Source: CAVYXZ01 sp963772595 (GTDB lineage: Bacteria; Chloroflexota; Anaerolineae; Aggregatilineales; Phototrophicaceae). Taken from it: DNA of 64,000 nucleotides. The stretch is from positions 620,001 to 684,000 of the forward strand of contig CAVYXZ010000007.1 in the NCBI GenBank assembly GCA_963772595.1. Reading direction: 5' to 3'. Below are positions 1 through 8,913 of the stretch, piece by piece; the first letter of the stretch is position 1; the number at the start of each line of letters is the position of its first letter. Below the pieces are notes generated by a model, which did not search any database, had not been told where the DNA came from, and saw only the letters and a program-made list of their open reading frames with translations. The translations under genes were made by a program, and so were the position numbers.

Positions 1-27
1 CTATTGACAACCTCAAGATGACGCTCA

Positions 28-627
28 GTGGGCGTGTGCGGGCCAAAGTTGGACCAGATCATGACCTGGGTGCCGGTCCATAACGTCACACGCTTCCGCT
101 TTCCCAGCGCGATCCGCTGGGATTTTAGTGTTCGTCCGGTTGGCGTGCCGGTCCAGCGCGGCATTGAGGCTTTCGACGGCGAAGTCTACCGTCAGCTGCG
201 CGGGCGTGGTCAGGCGGAGATTATCGAGAACGTGGAACTAGTCGCTTCCTTACAGCAGCGCATCTGGGCGATTGCCGCTGTCCTGCTGACCCCGCTTGGT
301 GAACACTTCGTTAAGCTGGAAACCAGCAGCCAGGAAAGCTTCAAAGCCACCAACACCAAGCTTCACCACACGGTGGACATCCATCTGCGGCCCGATTACA
401 CGGTCGATCTGGTCGAGGTCGTCTGCCTCAACCCGGCCAACAACAAGCAGCAGACCTTTCGCCTCAAACTTTCCGAAGATCAGGCCCCGGTAGACGATAT
501 TATGCTGCCGCGCATGATTCAGGCTTTCTGGGACGATCAGGCCTATTTCGAGGTACGCCCCACTAAAGTCGAAAATCTCCCGGCGATTGCCGACGACGTC
601 TTCACCCTCAAAGCCGACATCGACTAG
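28..627 (+). CDS. Hypothetical protein, possibly 3' part of a longer gene
   Basis: I do not recognise the family. The frame is open from a GTG at 28 after an in-frame stop at 19-21; an ATG at 61 is the alternative start. It has no signal peptide or membrane segment and is a mixed alpha/beta, fairly acidic protein. Another frame is open from the left edge to a stop at 81-83, so either an upstream gene ends there or one longer gene is broken by a frameshift near 55-85. Its stop shares the palindrome CTAG (624-627) with the stop of the convergent cupin gene, leaving no spacer between them. Confidence 0.5.
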   Translation: MGVCGPKLDQIMTWVPVHNVTRFRFPSAIRWDFSVRPVGVPVQRGIEAFDGEVYRQLRGRGQAEIIENVELVASLQQRIWAIAAVLLTPLGEHFVKLETSSQESFKATNTKLHHTVDIHLRPDYTVDLVEVVCLNPANNKQQTFRLKLSEDQAPVDDIMLPRMIQAFWDDQAYFEVRPTKVENLPAIADDVFTLKADID

Positions 628-875
628 GACAATCCCAACTGCTCGCGCGAAACATGCCGCTTGTCTCCACTTTCGGGAACCGAAGAATGCAGCACGAAAT
701 GCAGGTAATCCGGAGACGAGGACAGGAAAGTGTGCGCCTCGCCCGGCTCAACGACCAGCCCATCCCCTACTTCCAAGGCGACAGTCTGTTGATCCACACG
801 AATTTCAGCCAGTCCGCGCGCCACCAGATAGACTTCCCAAATCTGGTCATGGACATGGGGTTCATCAATGCGCAC
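624..875 (-). CDS. Small cupin-domain protein
   Basis: A single cupin barrel of about 83 residues. The first cupin motif is visible as HVHDQIWEVYLV (residues 7-18), followed by the glycine turn VGDGLVVEPGEAHTF of the second motif, whose histidine would complete a metal site. Such mini-cupins bind a small ligand or metal, but the ligand cannot be read from sequence. The GTG start at 875 lies inside the end of the upstream acetyltransferase gene (11-base overlap), which suggests translational coupling. Without the overlap the first beta strands would be missing, so an N-terminal truncation is possible. Confidence 0.65.
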   Translation of the reverse strand: MRIDEPHVHDQIWEVYLVARGLAEIRVDQQTVALEVGDGLVVEPGEAHTFLSSSPDYLHFVLHSSVPESGDKRHVSREQLGLS

Positions 876-1404
876 AATTCACCTCCAGGACTAGAGATAG
901 TGCTCCGGCATCGGGCGTCTCCGTCGTCTTGAAGATTTCAAAACCTCGCTTCTGATAATTCGCCAGCGCAATCGGGCTGTCCAGGTTGCAGGTATGCAGC
1001 CAGACCCGTTTCGCGCCATCCGCCCAGGCCCGTTCGACAGCCCAACTTAAGAAATGCTTGCCCAGGCCGCGCCCGATGAAGCGCTCGCGCAGGCCAAAAT
1101 ACGCCAGTTCGACACTGCCATCAGCCTCCGGCAGCAGCTCGGCGTAACCCGCCGGGATGCCCTCGACGTAGAGCACATCCACCGTGCAGGCCGCCAGTTC
1201 CGCCGCCAGCTGCTCCTCGCTGATGACCAGCCGGTCGCGCCAGCGCCAGGCATCGCCCACCGCGCGATAGAGAAACATATAGAACGGCAGGTCCATCGTC
1301 TCCATGCGCATGATCGTCAGCGAGGCCGTATCCTCCAGAAAAGCCGGGCGAAACTGCGCCGGATCAGTCATTTCCAGGTAGGTCGTAATAAGGGTATCGA
1401 TCAT
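865..1404 (-). CDS. GNAT-family N-acetyltransferase
   Basis: An acetyl-CoA dependent acyltransferase of the GNAT fold, about 180 residues. The core is seen as VDVLYVEGIPAGYAEL (beta strands 2-3), then VELAYFGLRERFIGRGLGKHFL, where R-x-x-G-x-G/L is the acetyl-CoA pyrophosphate loop of motif A, and the C-terminal NYQKRGFEIFK strand. The substrate is unknown. I chose the ATG at 1404, preceded by GGGACAGG; a longer frame back to 1512 would run through the divergent promoter and into the opposite gene. It forms a two-gene unit with the overlapping cupin gene. Confidence 0.75.
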   Translation of the reverse strand: MIDTLITTYLEMTDPAQFRPAFLEDTASLTIMRMETMDLPFYMFLYRAVGDAWRWRDRLVISEEQLAAELAACTVDVLYVEGIPAGYAELLPEADGSVELAYFGLRERFIGRGLGKHFLSWAVERAWADGAKRVWLHTCNLDSPIALANYQKRGFEIFKTTETPDAGALSLVLEVNCAH

Positions 1405-1435
1405 AGCCTGTCCCATGTTCATCAACGCAAACGCC

Positions 1436-1455
1436 AGTATAGCAGATGCTATAAT
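1436..1455. promoter_or_regulatory. Divergent promoter -10 elements
   Basis: TATAAT at 1450-1455 faces right toward the gene at 1511. TATACT (minus strand, 1441-1436) faces left toward the acetyltransferase start at 1404. Neither has a convincing -35 box, so this rests on the -10 matches and the divergent arrangement. Confidence 0.4.
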
Positions 1456-1510
1456 CAGACAGGAATTCCCACCTCCATTATCTAAAGGTAGCGGAAGGTA
1501 AGACCTCAGC

Positions 1511-2444
1511 ATGAATGCCTTCGATTTTTCTGTGTTCTACGTGGCGGGCATGATGTTGTTGAATGGGCAAAACCCCTACATGAATCCGCTTTACTTCTAC
1601 CCATTCCCGTTTACCTATTTCTGTGCCCTTCTGGCGCTGCCTGGCTATGATGCAATGCCGGTAATGTTTGTTCTTTGGGGCGTTCTGAATGTAGCCTTGT
1701 TGATTCACGCTTTCGGCAAGAATTTTTGGAAGTGGATTTTCTTTTTCCCATTTTTTCACCTATTGAGTTCCGGCCAGGTCGAAATGATATTCTGGTCGCT
1801 CGAACGCCATATGAAACCTGGCTGGCGTGGGGCCATATTGGGGGCTTTCATTACCTTGAAACCGCAAACCGCGATTATTCTGCTCCCCTGGCATCTAGTC
1901 GATTGGCTTCGCCATGACCGCGTGACACTCGCAAAATGGATCGGCTGTACGGCCTTGTTATGGGGATTGCCACTCCTGTGGCGGCCCGATTGGCTGTCTA
2001 CATGGCTGGTCGCGCGGAGCAGTGGGGATGGCAGCCTGATTTACTCTGCCAGTGTATCCAACGGTGTTTTTACCGTTCTCAGGCTTACGGGGGCAGATAC
2101 TGACAAAGGCACTGGAGCCACAGGTTCTCCTATTGTTTATTGTCCTCGCCATCATCGCAGTGACTGTTCTAGTAGTTGGACAAATTCAGCCGTCCAAAGA
2201 GATTGGCAAAGCCTGTGCCATGCTAGGCAGCCCTTTCGGCTTACTTTATACGCAGATGACGCTCATGGATACGGCCCCAGCATGGCTGCTCGTTCCCCTC
2301 AACTGGATTACGATCTTGCTGGCCTTTGCACTTGGCAACTTCGTGCCGGTGATGGCGCTGCCCATTGCCGTCATCTGGTGGAACTGGCGAAAACATCGTC
2401 GCAGACCACAACCCATCGCTATGCCAGAGCCAGCCAGCGCTTGA
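1511..2444 (+). CDS. GT87-like polytopic membrane glycosyltransferase, frameshifted
   Basis: The N-terminal part has DFSVFYVAGMMLLNGQNPY followed by YPFPFTY, the pattern of GT87/DUF2029 polyprenol-phosphate sugar transferases, whose early Asp after the first helix is the presumed catalytic residue (Asp5 here). Several hydrophobic helices and a conserved LKPQ follow. The frame is lost near 2090-2110, around a run of five G at 2089-2093, and the rest (about 2105-2444, ending WWNWRKHRRRPQP) continues one base over. A complete member would be about 310 residues plus upstream helices, so the N terminus may be short. The GC content is lower than in the neighbours. Predicted to act at the cytoplasmic membrane; the sugar and acceptor are unknown. 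Confidence 0.55.
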
Positions 2445-2470
2445 CAGTGATTTCCACTATGATTATTTCC

Positions 2471-2498
2471 TTGAACCCCCACCCGCCAGCGGTATACT
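2471..2498 (+). promoter_or_regulatory. Promoter of the acyl-CoA dehydrogenase gene
   Basis: TTGAAC (2471-2476), a 16-base spacer and TATACT (2493-2498), with the gene starting 39 bases downstream. Confidence 0.55.
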
Positions 2499-2536
2499 CA
2501 GGGTCAATTTTGCGAACGTAAGAATCGAGAACAATT

Positions 2537-3750
2537 ATGGATTTTTCACTTAGCGAAGAACATGACGCAGTCCAGAAGATGGTGCGCGATTTTACTGAAA
2601 AAGAGGTCCTGCCCGACATTACCGAATGGGATCGCAAGCAGGAGATGAACCCGGCTATCCTGCCCCGCATGGGCGAGCTGGGCATTCTGGGCATCAATAT
2701 CCCGGTGCGCTACGGCGGCCAGGGCTTCGATTACGTGACGCTGGGCCTCGTGTGCGAAGAACTGGAGCGGGCCGATACGACTCTGCGTGTGGTGATGTCG
2801 GTCCACATGGGCCTCAACAGCATGGCGCTGCTGCAATGGGGCACAGAGGAGCAGAAACAGCGCTTCCTGACCCCGCAGGCGCGCGGCGAAAAATACGCCG
2901 CCTTTGGCCTGACTGAACCGGGCGCGGGCAGCGACGTGGCCGCCATGAGCACGACCGCCCGCCGGGATGGCGATCACTATGTCCTCAACGGCGAGAAGAT
3001 GTGGATCAGTCTGGCAACCAAAGCCCATCATTTCCTGGTCGTCGCCAAGCATGACCCCGATGCCCAACCGCTCACCGGGGCATGAGCGCCTTCATCATCG
3101 ACCGCGATATGCCCGGCCTGACAACCGGCGACATTCACGGCAAACTGGGCGTGCGTGCCGGGTCCACGGGCTGGGTCGCCATGCAGGATGTCATGGTCCC
3201 GGTCGAGAACCGCCTGGGCGAGGAAGGCGAAGGCTTTAAGATCGCCATGTCCTGCCTGGATAATGGCCGCTACACCGTCGCCAGCGGCGCGACCGGCCTG
3301 ATCCGCGCCAGCCTGGAAGCCAGCCTGCGTTACGCCGCCGAGCGCAAGACCTTCGGCCAGCCCATCGGCGAGCATCAGTTGATTAAGCAGAAGATCGCCT
3401 ACATGCAGCAGTGGTACGAGGCCGCCCGCCTGCTCTATTTGCGCGCGGGATGGATGAAAAATCAGGGCCAGCGCAACACCCGTGAGACCAGCCTCGCCAA
3501 GTGGTACGCCACCGATCACAGTGTCAAAGCCGCGCTGGAAGCGGTGCAGGTTCACGGCGCTTATGGCTTCAGCGACGAATACCCGGTCGAGCGCTATCTG
3601 CGCAACAGCAAGGGCGCGGTCATCTACGAAGGCACCAGCGAGATCCACCAGTTGATGCAGGCCGATTATGCCCTGGGCAAGCGCGAGGACCGCCCGCTGC
3701 GCTGCGAACTCCCGGCCTACGACGAGGATTTCTGGCAGAGCGAGGCATAG
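2537..3750 (+). CDS. Acyl-CoA dehydrogenase, broken by one frameshift
   Basis: FAD enzyme that oxidises an acyl-CoA to the enoyl-CoA and passes electrons to ETF, whose genes lie 3 kb downstream. The N-terminal helical domain is followed by the FAD-binding FGLTEPGAGSD and the C-terminal catalytic segment AVIYEGTSEIHQLM, in which the Glu of YEGT is the usual catalytic base. Residues up to PLTG are read in one frame (to about 3079) and the rest from SAFIIDRDMPG in another. Restoring one G in the GGGG run at 3077-3080 would join them into a normal protein of about 404 residues, so I treat this as one gene. Acyl chain length specificity cannot be told. Confidence 0.85.
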
Positions 3751-3786
3751 TATAATAGCGGCAACGATAGTGACAGGATGACTGCC

Positions 3787-4419
3787 ATGATCGAAACACC
3801 TATCGCCCCCAGTGGCGAAGTGATCGCCTCCGGTATCGCCTTCGAAGACTTTCTGACCCAATTCGACGGTCAGCATGTCGAATGGATCAACGGGGATGTC
3901 ATCACAATGTCGCCGGTCAACGTGTGGCATAATGACTTATCAGTCTTTCTGATCGCCCTGCTCGATATTTTCCTGAGCATGGGTCCCGGTGGACGCATAT
4001 TGCATAGACCTTTTGTCATGCAGCCTCAACCGAATTTGCCCGCACGCGCGCCAGACATTACAGTCGTCTTGCTGGAACACTCCAACATGGTTCAGGAGTA
4101 TGTACTGGCAGGCCCAGCGGATCTGGTCCTCGAAATTGTTTCGCTAGAGAGCCACCGTCGAGACCGAGTTGAGAAGTTCGCAGAATATGAAAAAGGTGGG
4201 GTCCCCGAATACTGGATTCTGGACCGTGAACGCCGGGAAGCCCTGTTCTACAGCCTGAACGCGCAAGGGATGTACGAGCCGCTGCCGCTGGATTCTGATG
4301 GTCTGTTTAACAGCCGCGTCCTGCCAGGGCTGCGGATCGCAGTCGAGACTTTCTGGCAGGAACCGCTGCCCGGCACACCGGACATCGTGAAGCTGGTCGA
4401 GGCGATGCTGCAATCGTGA
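3787..4419 (+). CDS. Uma2-family (DUF820) PD-(D/E)XK nuclease-fold protein
   Basis: About 210 residues with the Uma2 layout: FEDFLTQFDGQHVEWINGDVITMSP near the N terminus, then APDITVVLLE (acidic Asp of the nuclease fold), DLVLEIVSLES (second acidic residue) and RVEKFAEYEKGGVPEYWILD (lysine and the typical EYW.(I/V)D end). Uma2 proteins are abundant in Chloroflexota and Cyanobacteria, and their biological role is not established. A -10 box TATAAT at 3751-3756 precedes it. ATG 3787 has AGGATG upstream; ATG 3778 is an alternative. It overlaps the following gene by four bases, giving a three-gene operon. Confidence 0.8.
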   Translation: MIETPIAPSGEVIASGIAFEDFLTQFDGQHVEWINGDVITMSPVNVWHNDLSVFLIALLDIFLSMGPGGRILHRPFVMQPQPNLPARAPDITVVLLEHSNMVQEYVLAGPADLVLEIVSLESHRRDRVEKFAEYEKGGVPEYWILDRERREALFYSLNAQGMYEPLPLDSDGLFNSRVLPGLRIAVETFWQEPLPGTPDIVKLVEAMLQS

Positions 4420-5105
4420 AGGTCGTCTTCTTCGGTGACAGCCTGATTCAGGGCACCTACGGCGGCAGCATCGTCGATAAGCTCGCGCCGCAGCTTCCCG
4501 GCCACCGCTTCGTCAATATGGGCGTCAATGGCGACACCAGCCTGAACCTCTTCAAACGCCTCGACCGTGACGTGATTGACGAGCAGCCCGGCGGCGTCTT
4601 CATCATGATTGGCATCAACGATGCCATGACCTTTGCGGAACCGGCTTCTCGCCCGTATTATCGCCTCTATAAGGGTGTTCGCGGCGGGCAGATCTCGCCG
4701 GTGAGCTTCCGTGAGAATATGCGCGCCATCCTGACCAAGCTGCGCGTGGCACAGATCAAAATCTGGGTAGCCCTGCCCCCGGTCGAATCGTCTCCGGCAG
4801 TGGTGGATGCCCTGCACCAGATGAACGCTTACACGGCGGAACTCTGCCAGCATATGCAGATTCCCCTGCTGGACCTGATGCGCGAATTCACCCCGGCAGA
4901 GGTTGCTGCGCAGCCGCCGCTGAGTTTGGTGTCTTCGATGGGCCGCAATCTGATCCGCAGCCTGACGCTCAAGGGCGAGGGCTACGAGAAGCTGCGCCAG
5001 GCCGGGGGTTACAGCTACAGCTTCGACGGCGTGCATCTGACCGAAGGCAGTGCGCAGACCTTTGCCGACCACATCGCAGACTTTCTGAGGACACAGGGCT
5101 TATGA
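4416..5105 (+). CDS. SGNH/GDSL-family hydrolase (first of a tandem pair)
   Basis: A lipase/esterase-fold hydrolase of 229 residues. FFGDSLIQG holds the nucleophile Ser in block I, GVNGDT block II, IGINDA (G-x-N-D) block III, and DGVHLT near the C terminus supplies the catalytic Asp and His. There is no signal peptide, so it is probably cytoplasmic. The GTG start overlaps the Uma2 stop (GTGA) and its own stop overlaps the next gene (ATGA), so the three are translated as a coupled unit. The substrate is unknown. Confidence 0.8.
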   Translation: MKVVFFGDSLIQGTYGGSIVDKLAPQLPGHRFVNMGVNGDTSLNLFKRLDRDVIDEQPGGVFIMIGINDAMTFAEPASRPYYRLYKGVRGGQISPVSFRENMRAILTKLRVAQIKIWVALPPVESSPAVVDALHQMNAYTAELCQHMQIPLLDLMREFTPAEVAAQPPLSLVSSMGRNLIRSLTLKGEGYEKLRQAGGYSYSFDGVHLTEGSAQTFADHIADFLRTQGL

Positions 5106-5776
5106 AACTGGCTTTTCTGGGCGACAGCCTGACCTGGGGCGGCTACGGCGGCAATTTCGTGGCGGCGGTGCAGGACCTGCTGCCGGAGCACGAGGTCATC
5201 AACGCCGGAGAGGCCGGGAATACCGTCGTTAACCTGCTGCGCCGGGTCGATCCCCTGCTGGACGAGGGGCCGGACGGCATCTTCGTCATGGTGGGCGGCA
5301 ACGATGCCATCTCCTACCTCTACCCGGACACGCGGCCTTATTACGAGCAGGTGCAGCAAATTCCCGGCGGAGTCGTGACGCCGCAGCAGTTCGCCCAGGC
5401 CTACCGTGAGCTGCTGACACGCATCAAAAGCCACTATATTCAGGCATGGGTTGGCTTACAGGCCACCGAATACAGCGCGCCCCTGGTGACTGCCTTTGCC
5501 GAATACAATACGCTGGCGGATGAAATCGCCCGCAGCCTGAACATCGACGTGCTCAATTTCGCCACACAGTTCACCCCTGCCGTGATCCCTGAACGCCCGC
5601 CCTTCGGCATCAGCAGGATCAACCGCATCGGCCAGCATATCCGTGAGGGTTGGGCAGATTACGACCGTGCGCGCGCCGAAGGCGGCTACACCTTCAGCTT
5701 CGACGGCTCGCACCTCATGCCAGAAACCGCCGAGCGCATGGCCCGCCTGATTGTCGATTTTCTTGGCCTTGAATGA
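5102..5776 (+). CDS. SGNH/GDSL-family hydrolase (second of a tandem pair)
   Basis: Paralogue of the preceding gene (224 residues) with the same blocks: FLGDSLTWG, NAGEAGNT, VGGNDA and DGSHLM. Both copies share the unusual RPYY and (V/I)xPxxF stretches, so they arose by local duplication, but they have diverged widely and probably differ in substrate. No signal peptide. Last gene of the Uma2-SGNH-SGNH operon. Confidence 0.8.
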   Translation: MKLAFLGDSLTWGGYGGNFVAAVQDLLPEHEVINAGEAGNTVVNLLRRVDPLLDEGPDGIFVMVGGNDAISYLYPDTRPYYEQVQQIPGGVVTPQQFAQAYRELLTRIKSHYIQAWVGLQATEYSAPLVTAFAEYNTLADEIARSLNIDVLNFATQFTPAVIPERPPFGISRINRIGQHIREGWADYDRARAEGGYTFSFDGSHLMPETAERMARLIVDFLGLE

Positions 5777-5780
5777 ACAT

Positions 5781-5809
5781 TTGACAGACAGACGCGCGCC
5801 GAGTAAGCT
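5781..5809 (+). promoter_or_regulatory. Promoter of the pentapeptide-repeat gene
   Basis: TTGACA (5781-5786), a 17-base spacer and TAAGCT (5804-5809). The -35 is consensus and the -10 is weak. Confidence 0.45.
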
Positions 5810-5844
5810 GGCAAGATCACGAGGACAAACACTGAGGAAGGGCC

Positions 5845-6420
5845 ATGCTGCGCGGCATCCTGAACCGCATTCCGCAATCCAAACAGACGCTGATCGTGCG
5901 GATCCGTTCTGGCGACAACCAGACGGCGTTGGCTGCGCTGCACAAGATGCAGGAGGCGGGCTGGACCCGGGACGGCAGCCTCGCTAACCTGGACCTGCGC
6001 AACGCGGCGCTGGCGAATGCACGGCTGGCACGCGCCGAGATGCCGGGCGTTATTTTGCAGGGCGCGGACTGCCGGTCGGCTTATTTCGGGGCGACCAATC
6101 TGCACGGGGCCAACTTCCAGACGGCGCGCCTGGCAGGCGGTAATCTGGGGGATGCCCGTTTGACTCAGGCGGATTTGCGCGGCGCGGACCTGTGTGACAG
6201 TCATCTGGCGAAGGTGGACCTGCGCAACGCCGATTTGCAATCCGCCGACCTGAGCGGAGCTAATCTCTGGCAAGCCGATCTGCGCGGCGCGAACCTGTCG
6301 GGGGCCTCGCTGCGTGGCGCGAACCTGACCGGCGCTCGTTTTAACGAACTGAGCACCCTGCCAGATGGCAGCGCCTGGTCGCCGGATACTCCCCTCGCCA
6401 CTTTCACGGCTGCGGGCTGA
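5845..6420 (+). CDS. Pentapeptide-repeat protein
   Basis: About 191 residues. From residue 46 to about 165 the sequence is a run of A(D/N)LxxA-type pentapeptides (for example ADLRGADLCDSHL and GANLSGASLRGANL), predicted to form a right-handed quadrilateral beta helix. A helical segment of about 45 residues precedes it. Some pentapeptide proteins mimic DNA and protect gyrase, others are structural; nothing here points to a target. The start has AGGAAGGG upstream at good spacing. No signal peptide or membrane segment. Confidence 0.8.
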   Translation: MLRGILNRIPQSKQTLIVRIRSGDNQTALAALHKMQEAGWTRDGSLANLDLRNAALANARLARAEMPGVILQGADCRSAYFGATNLHGANFQTARLAGGNLGDARLTQADLRGADLCDSHLAKVDLRNADLQSADLSGANLWQADLRGANLSGASLRGANLTGARFNELSTLPDGSAWSPDTPLATFTAAG

Positions 6421-6524
6421 TCCAAGTTTTTGTATAATGCTACAATTGAATCGGCATTCGGTTTTGCCCGTATGTATGGTTAAAATATGCGTTATCCATA
6501 GCATATGTATTAAGGAGTACAACC

Positions 6525-7304
6525 TTGCACGTGGTGACATTTACTCGCAGCACCCCGGATACGGCGGCAAAGGTCGAGGTCGGGCCGGATGGCACAGTCA
6601 CCTGGGGTGACGCGGCGACCGTGATTAACCCCTGGGACGAATACGCCCTGGAAGAATGTATTTTGCAGGCTGAAAAAGCTGGCGGCACGTCCAGCGTCCT
6701 CGCCATCGGGCCGGAGATGCACAACGACGCGCTCAAACAGAGCCTGGCAATGGGCCTCAAAGCGGCAGTTCGCATCTGGGACCCGGCGCTGGAAAACAGC
6801 GACAGCCTGGCCTTCGCCAGCACAGCCGCCGCAGCGGTCCAGAAGCTGGGCGATGTGGACCTGCTGATCTTCGGCAAGGAAAGCGTCGATGTCGCCAGCG
6901 ACCAGCAGATTTACCAGACGGCGCGCAAGCTCGGCTGGCCGATGCTGGCCTACGTCGCCCGCATCCTGGAGGTCGATTACGCCGCCCGCACGATCAAGGT
7001 CGAGTGTCTGCTGGAACAGGGCAAGCAGACCGTCAGCAGCAGCCTGCCCGCTGTCATCAGCGTCATGAAGGACATTAACGAGCCGCGCTATCCGTCATTT
7101 ATCGGCATCCGTAAGGCCGCAAAAGCCGAGATTCCGGTCTGGTCGCTGGCCGATCTGGGCCTGAGCGCAGCGCCGGTCCAGACTGAGATCAAGGCTTACA
7201 CCAACCCGCCAGTACAGGACGTTCAGGTCGAGATGCTGGAAGGCACGCCGGAGGAACAGGCCGCGCAGTTAGTCGAGCGTTTGCTAGAGGAGAAGGTTTT
7301 ATGA
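6525..7304 (+). CDS. etfB: Electron transfer flavoprotein beta subunit
   Basis: Beta subunit of the soluble ETF heterodimer, which accepts electrons from acyl-CoA dehydrogenases and passes them to ETF:quinone oxidoreductase. Visible are NPWDEYALEE, LLIFGKESVDVASDQQIYQTARKLGWPMLAYV (AMP-binding core) and the late PRYPSFIGIRKAAKAEI loop that recognises dehydrogenase partners. The TTG start at 6525 is supported by AAGGAG seven bases upstream. The protein is about 259 residues, normal for the family. The stop overlaps etfA by four bases (ATGA). A TATAAT at 6433-6438 may be the promoter. Confidence 0.9.
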   Translation: MHVVTFTRSTPDTAAKVEVGPDGTVTWGDAATVINPWDEYALEECILQAEKAGGTSSVLAIGPEMHNDALKQSLAMGLKAAVRIWDPALENSDSLAFASTAAAAVQKLGDVDLLIFGKESVDVASDQQIYQTARKLGWPMLAYVARILEVDYAARTIKVECLLEQGKQTVSSSLPAVISVMKDINEPRYPSFIGIRKAAKAEIPVWSLADLGLSAAPVQTEIKAYTNPPVQDVQVEMLEGTPEEQAAQLVERLLEEKVL

Positions 7305-8340
7305 GCGCGGTCTACGTCTGGATTGAAACATTCGAGGGCCAGGCCAATCCTCTCAGTTGGGAAGCGCTGGGCGCAGGCAAGACTCTGGCTGAGTCGCTGA
7401 GCGTCCCGCTGACCGCGCTGGTCTTCGGCGAGAACGCGCAGGCTGTTGCCCAAACCGCCGGGCAGTATGGCGCGGATGCGGCCCTGGTCTGCGAGGATGC
7501 CACGCTGAACGGCTTTCGCCTGGAACCTTACGCCGCCTTGCTGACGACATCTGGTGCAGGAAAATCAGCCGCGCGTGGTGCTGGCGGTCGGCACGAGCCG
7601 GGCCAGGGAACTGCTGGCTGCTTCCGCCGCCGATACCGACAGCGGCCTGCTGACCGAAGCGACTGAGTTCGCCCTGCAAGCCGACGGCAGCATCGAGGTC
7701 AGCCGTCCGGTCTACGCCGGGAAAATCCTCAGTACGGCGGTTCTGAAGCCCGGCGGGACCCAGTTCCTGGCTCTGCGGGCGCGCGCCTTCAAGCCGCTGG
7801 ACGCCGACAGCAGCGCCTCGGCCAGCATCACGACCGTTGAGCCGGTCCTGAGCGAAGACGCTATCGCTACCAAAATTGACGGCTTCGAGGTCGAATTCGG
7901 GCACAGTCAGCCTGACGGACGCGGCGATCATTATCTCCGGCGGGCGCGGTATGGGGAATAACCCGAAGGACGCCCCGGCGGACGCGGACGATGCGACCAT
8001 CTGGAAAGCACAGGACGGCTTTGAACACACGCTCAAGCCCTGCGCAGAAGTACTGGGCGCAGCCATCGGGGCAAGCCGGGCGGCAGTGGACGCCGGATAC
8101 ATCCCTTATGCGCATCAGGTGGGCCAGACGGGCAAGACCGTCAGCCCGGATCTCTATATCGCCTGCGGCATCTCCGGCGCGATTCAGCATCAGGCCGGGA
8201 TGCGGACCAGCAAGGTCATCGTCGCCATCAATAAAGATGCCGATGCACCGATCTTCCGCCTGGCTCGCTTCGGCATCGTCGGCGATCTGTACCAGGTGGT
8301 TCCGGCGCTGACGGCAGCGCTCAAGCAGAAACTGGGCTGA
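7301..8340 (+). CDS. etfA: Electron transfer flavoprotein alpha subunit, two frameshifts
   Basis: Alpha subunit of ETF, which carries FAD. The N-terminal domain is read in one frame to about 7549, the middle (QENQPRVVLAVGTSRARELL and on) in a second to about 7900, and the FAD domain in a third. The last part has the hallmark IIISGGRGMG, then KPCAEVLGAAIGASRAAVDAGY, QVGQTGKTVSPDLYIACGISGAIQH and VIVAINKDADAPIF. All expected parts are present in order over about 345 residues, so two single-base indels (near 7550 and 7900) explain the breaks better than gene decay. It is co-translated with etfB. Confidence 0.88.
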
Positions 8341-8345
8341 TGTTC

Positions 8346-8369
8346 GGCGGTCTGTCCTAACAGGCCGCC
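8346..8369 (+). terminator. Hairpin after etfA, possible weak terminator
   Basis: GGCGG-t-CTGT, loop CCTA, ACAG-g-CCGCC directly after the etfA stop. No strong T run follows. Confidence 0.4.
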
Positions 8370-8496
8370 TACACATTGCGTTTATGTTGCCTACAGGTTA
8401 GTTTATTCTACCGATACCGTTAGAATGGTTGGCTAAAACCTGCGAGATCACGCATAATCAAAACTATTGCACTCTCAACATTCAAGCCAGGCTGTG

Positions 8497-8868
8497 ATGA
8501 CTACGCCGGAGATCATATACGTCGAAGACGACGAACAAGAAGCCTTCATCATGCAGGTCGGGATGCGCCGTCAGGGCATCCAGATTCTTCATGTGCCTGA
8601 TGTCGCGCTGGACAGCATCGGGGATCTGATGGCCGCGCCTTACGATTCGGCGGTGGCGCTGATTTTCGACGCCATTCTGACTGGGGCCAGCGGCGTTGCA
8701 CTGGCCCAGGCGCTGCGCGATAAGGGCGACCAGCGCCCGATTATCCTGCTGACCGCCGGGGAAAACCCGGATGCCAAGCTGCTGGGCAGTCTGCGGGTTC
8801 ACTACATGCGCAAACCACCGAATTACGCCACCCTGGCGGAGATCATTCGCCGCGAACAGGCGGATTGA
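8497..8868 (+). CDS. Single-domain response regulator
   Basis: A CheY-like receiver domain with no output domain. The acidic pocket is VEDDEQE (residues 9-15), the phospho-acceptor is Asp58 in LIFDAILTG, the switch Thr is in ILLTAGE and the conserved Lys is in MRKPP. It probably signals by protein-protein contact. No histidine kinase is nearby. I chose ATG 8497; an in-frame TTG at 8467 is possible. TTGGCT (8429-8434), 18 bases, CATAAT (8453-8458) is a plausible promoter. Confidence 0.8.
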   Translation: MTTPEIIYVEDDEQEAFIMQVGMRRQGIQILHVPDVALDSIGDLMAAPYDSAVALIFDAILTGASGVALAQALRDKGDQRPIILLTAGENPDAKLLGSLRVHYMRKPPNYATLAEIIRREQAD

Positions 8869-8897
8869 GCAGGATATACAAAGCAGCCCCATTCTGG

Positions 8898-8903
8898 TAA
8901 AAT
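8898..8903 (+). promoter_or_regulatory. -10 element of the tmRNA gene
   Basis: TAAAAT lies 10 bases before the mature 5' end of tmRNA. No clear -35 is seen. Confidence 0.45.
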
Positions 8904-8913
8904 AGAGACTGTC

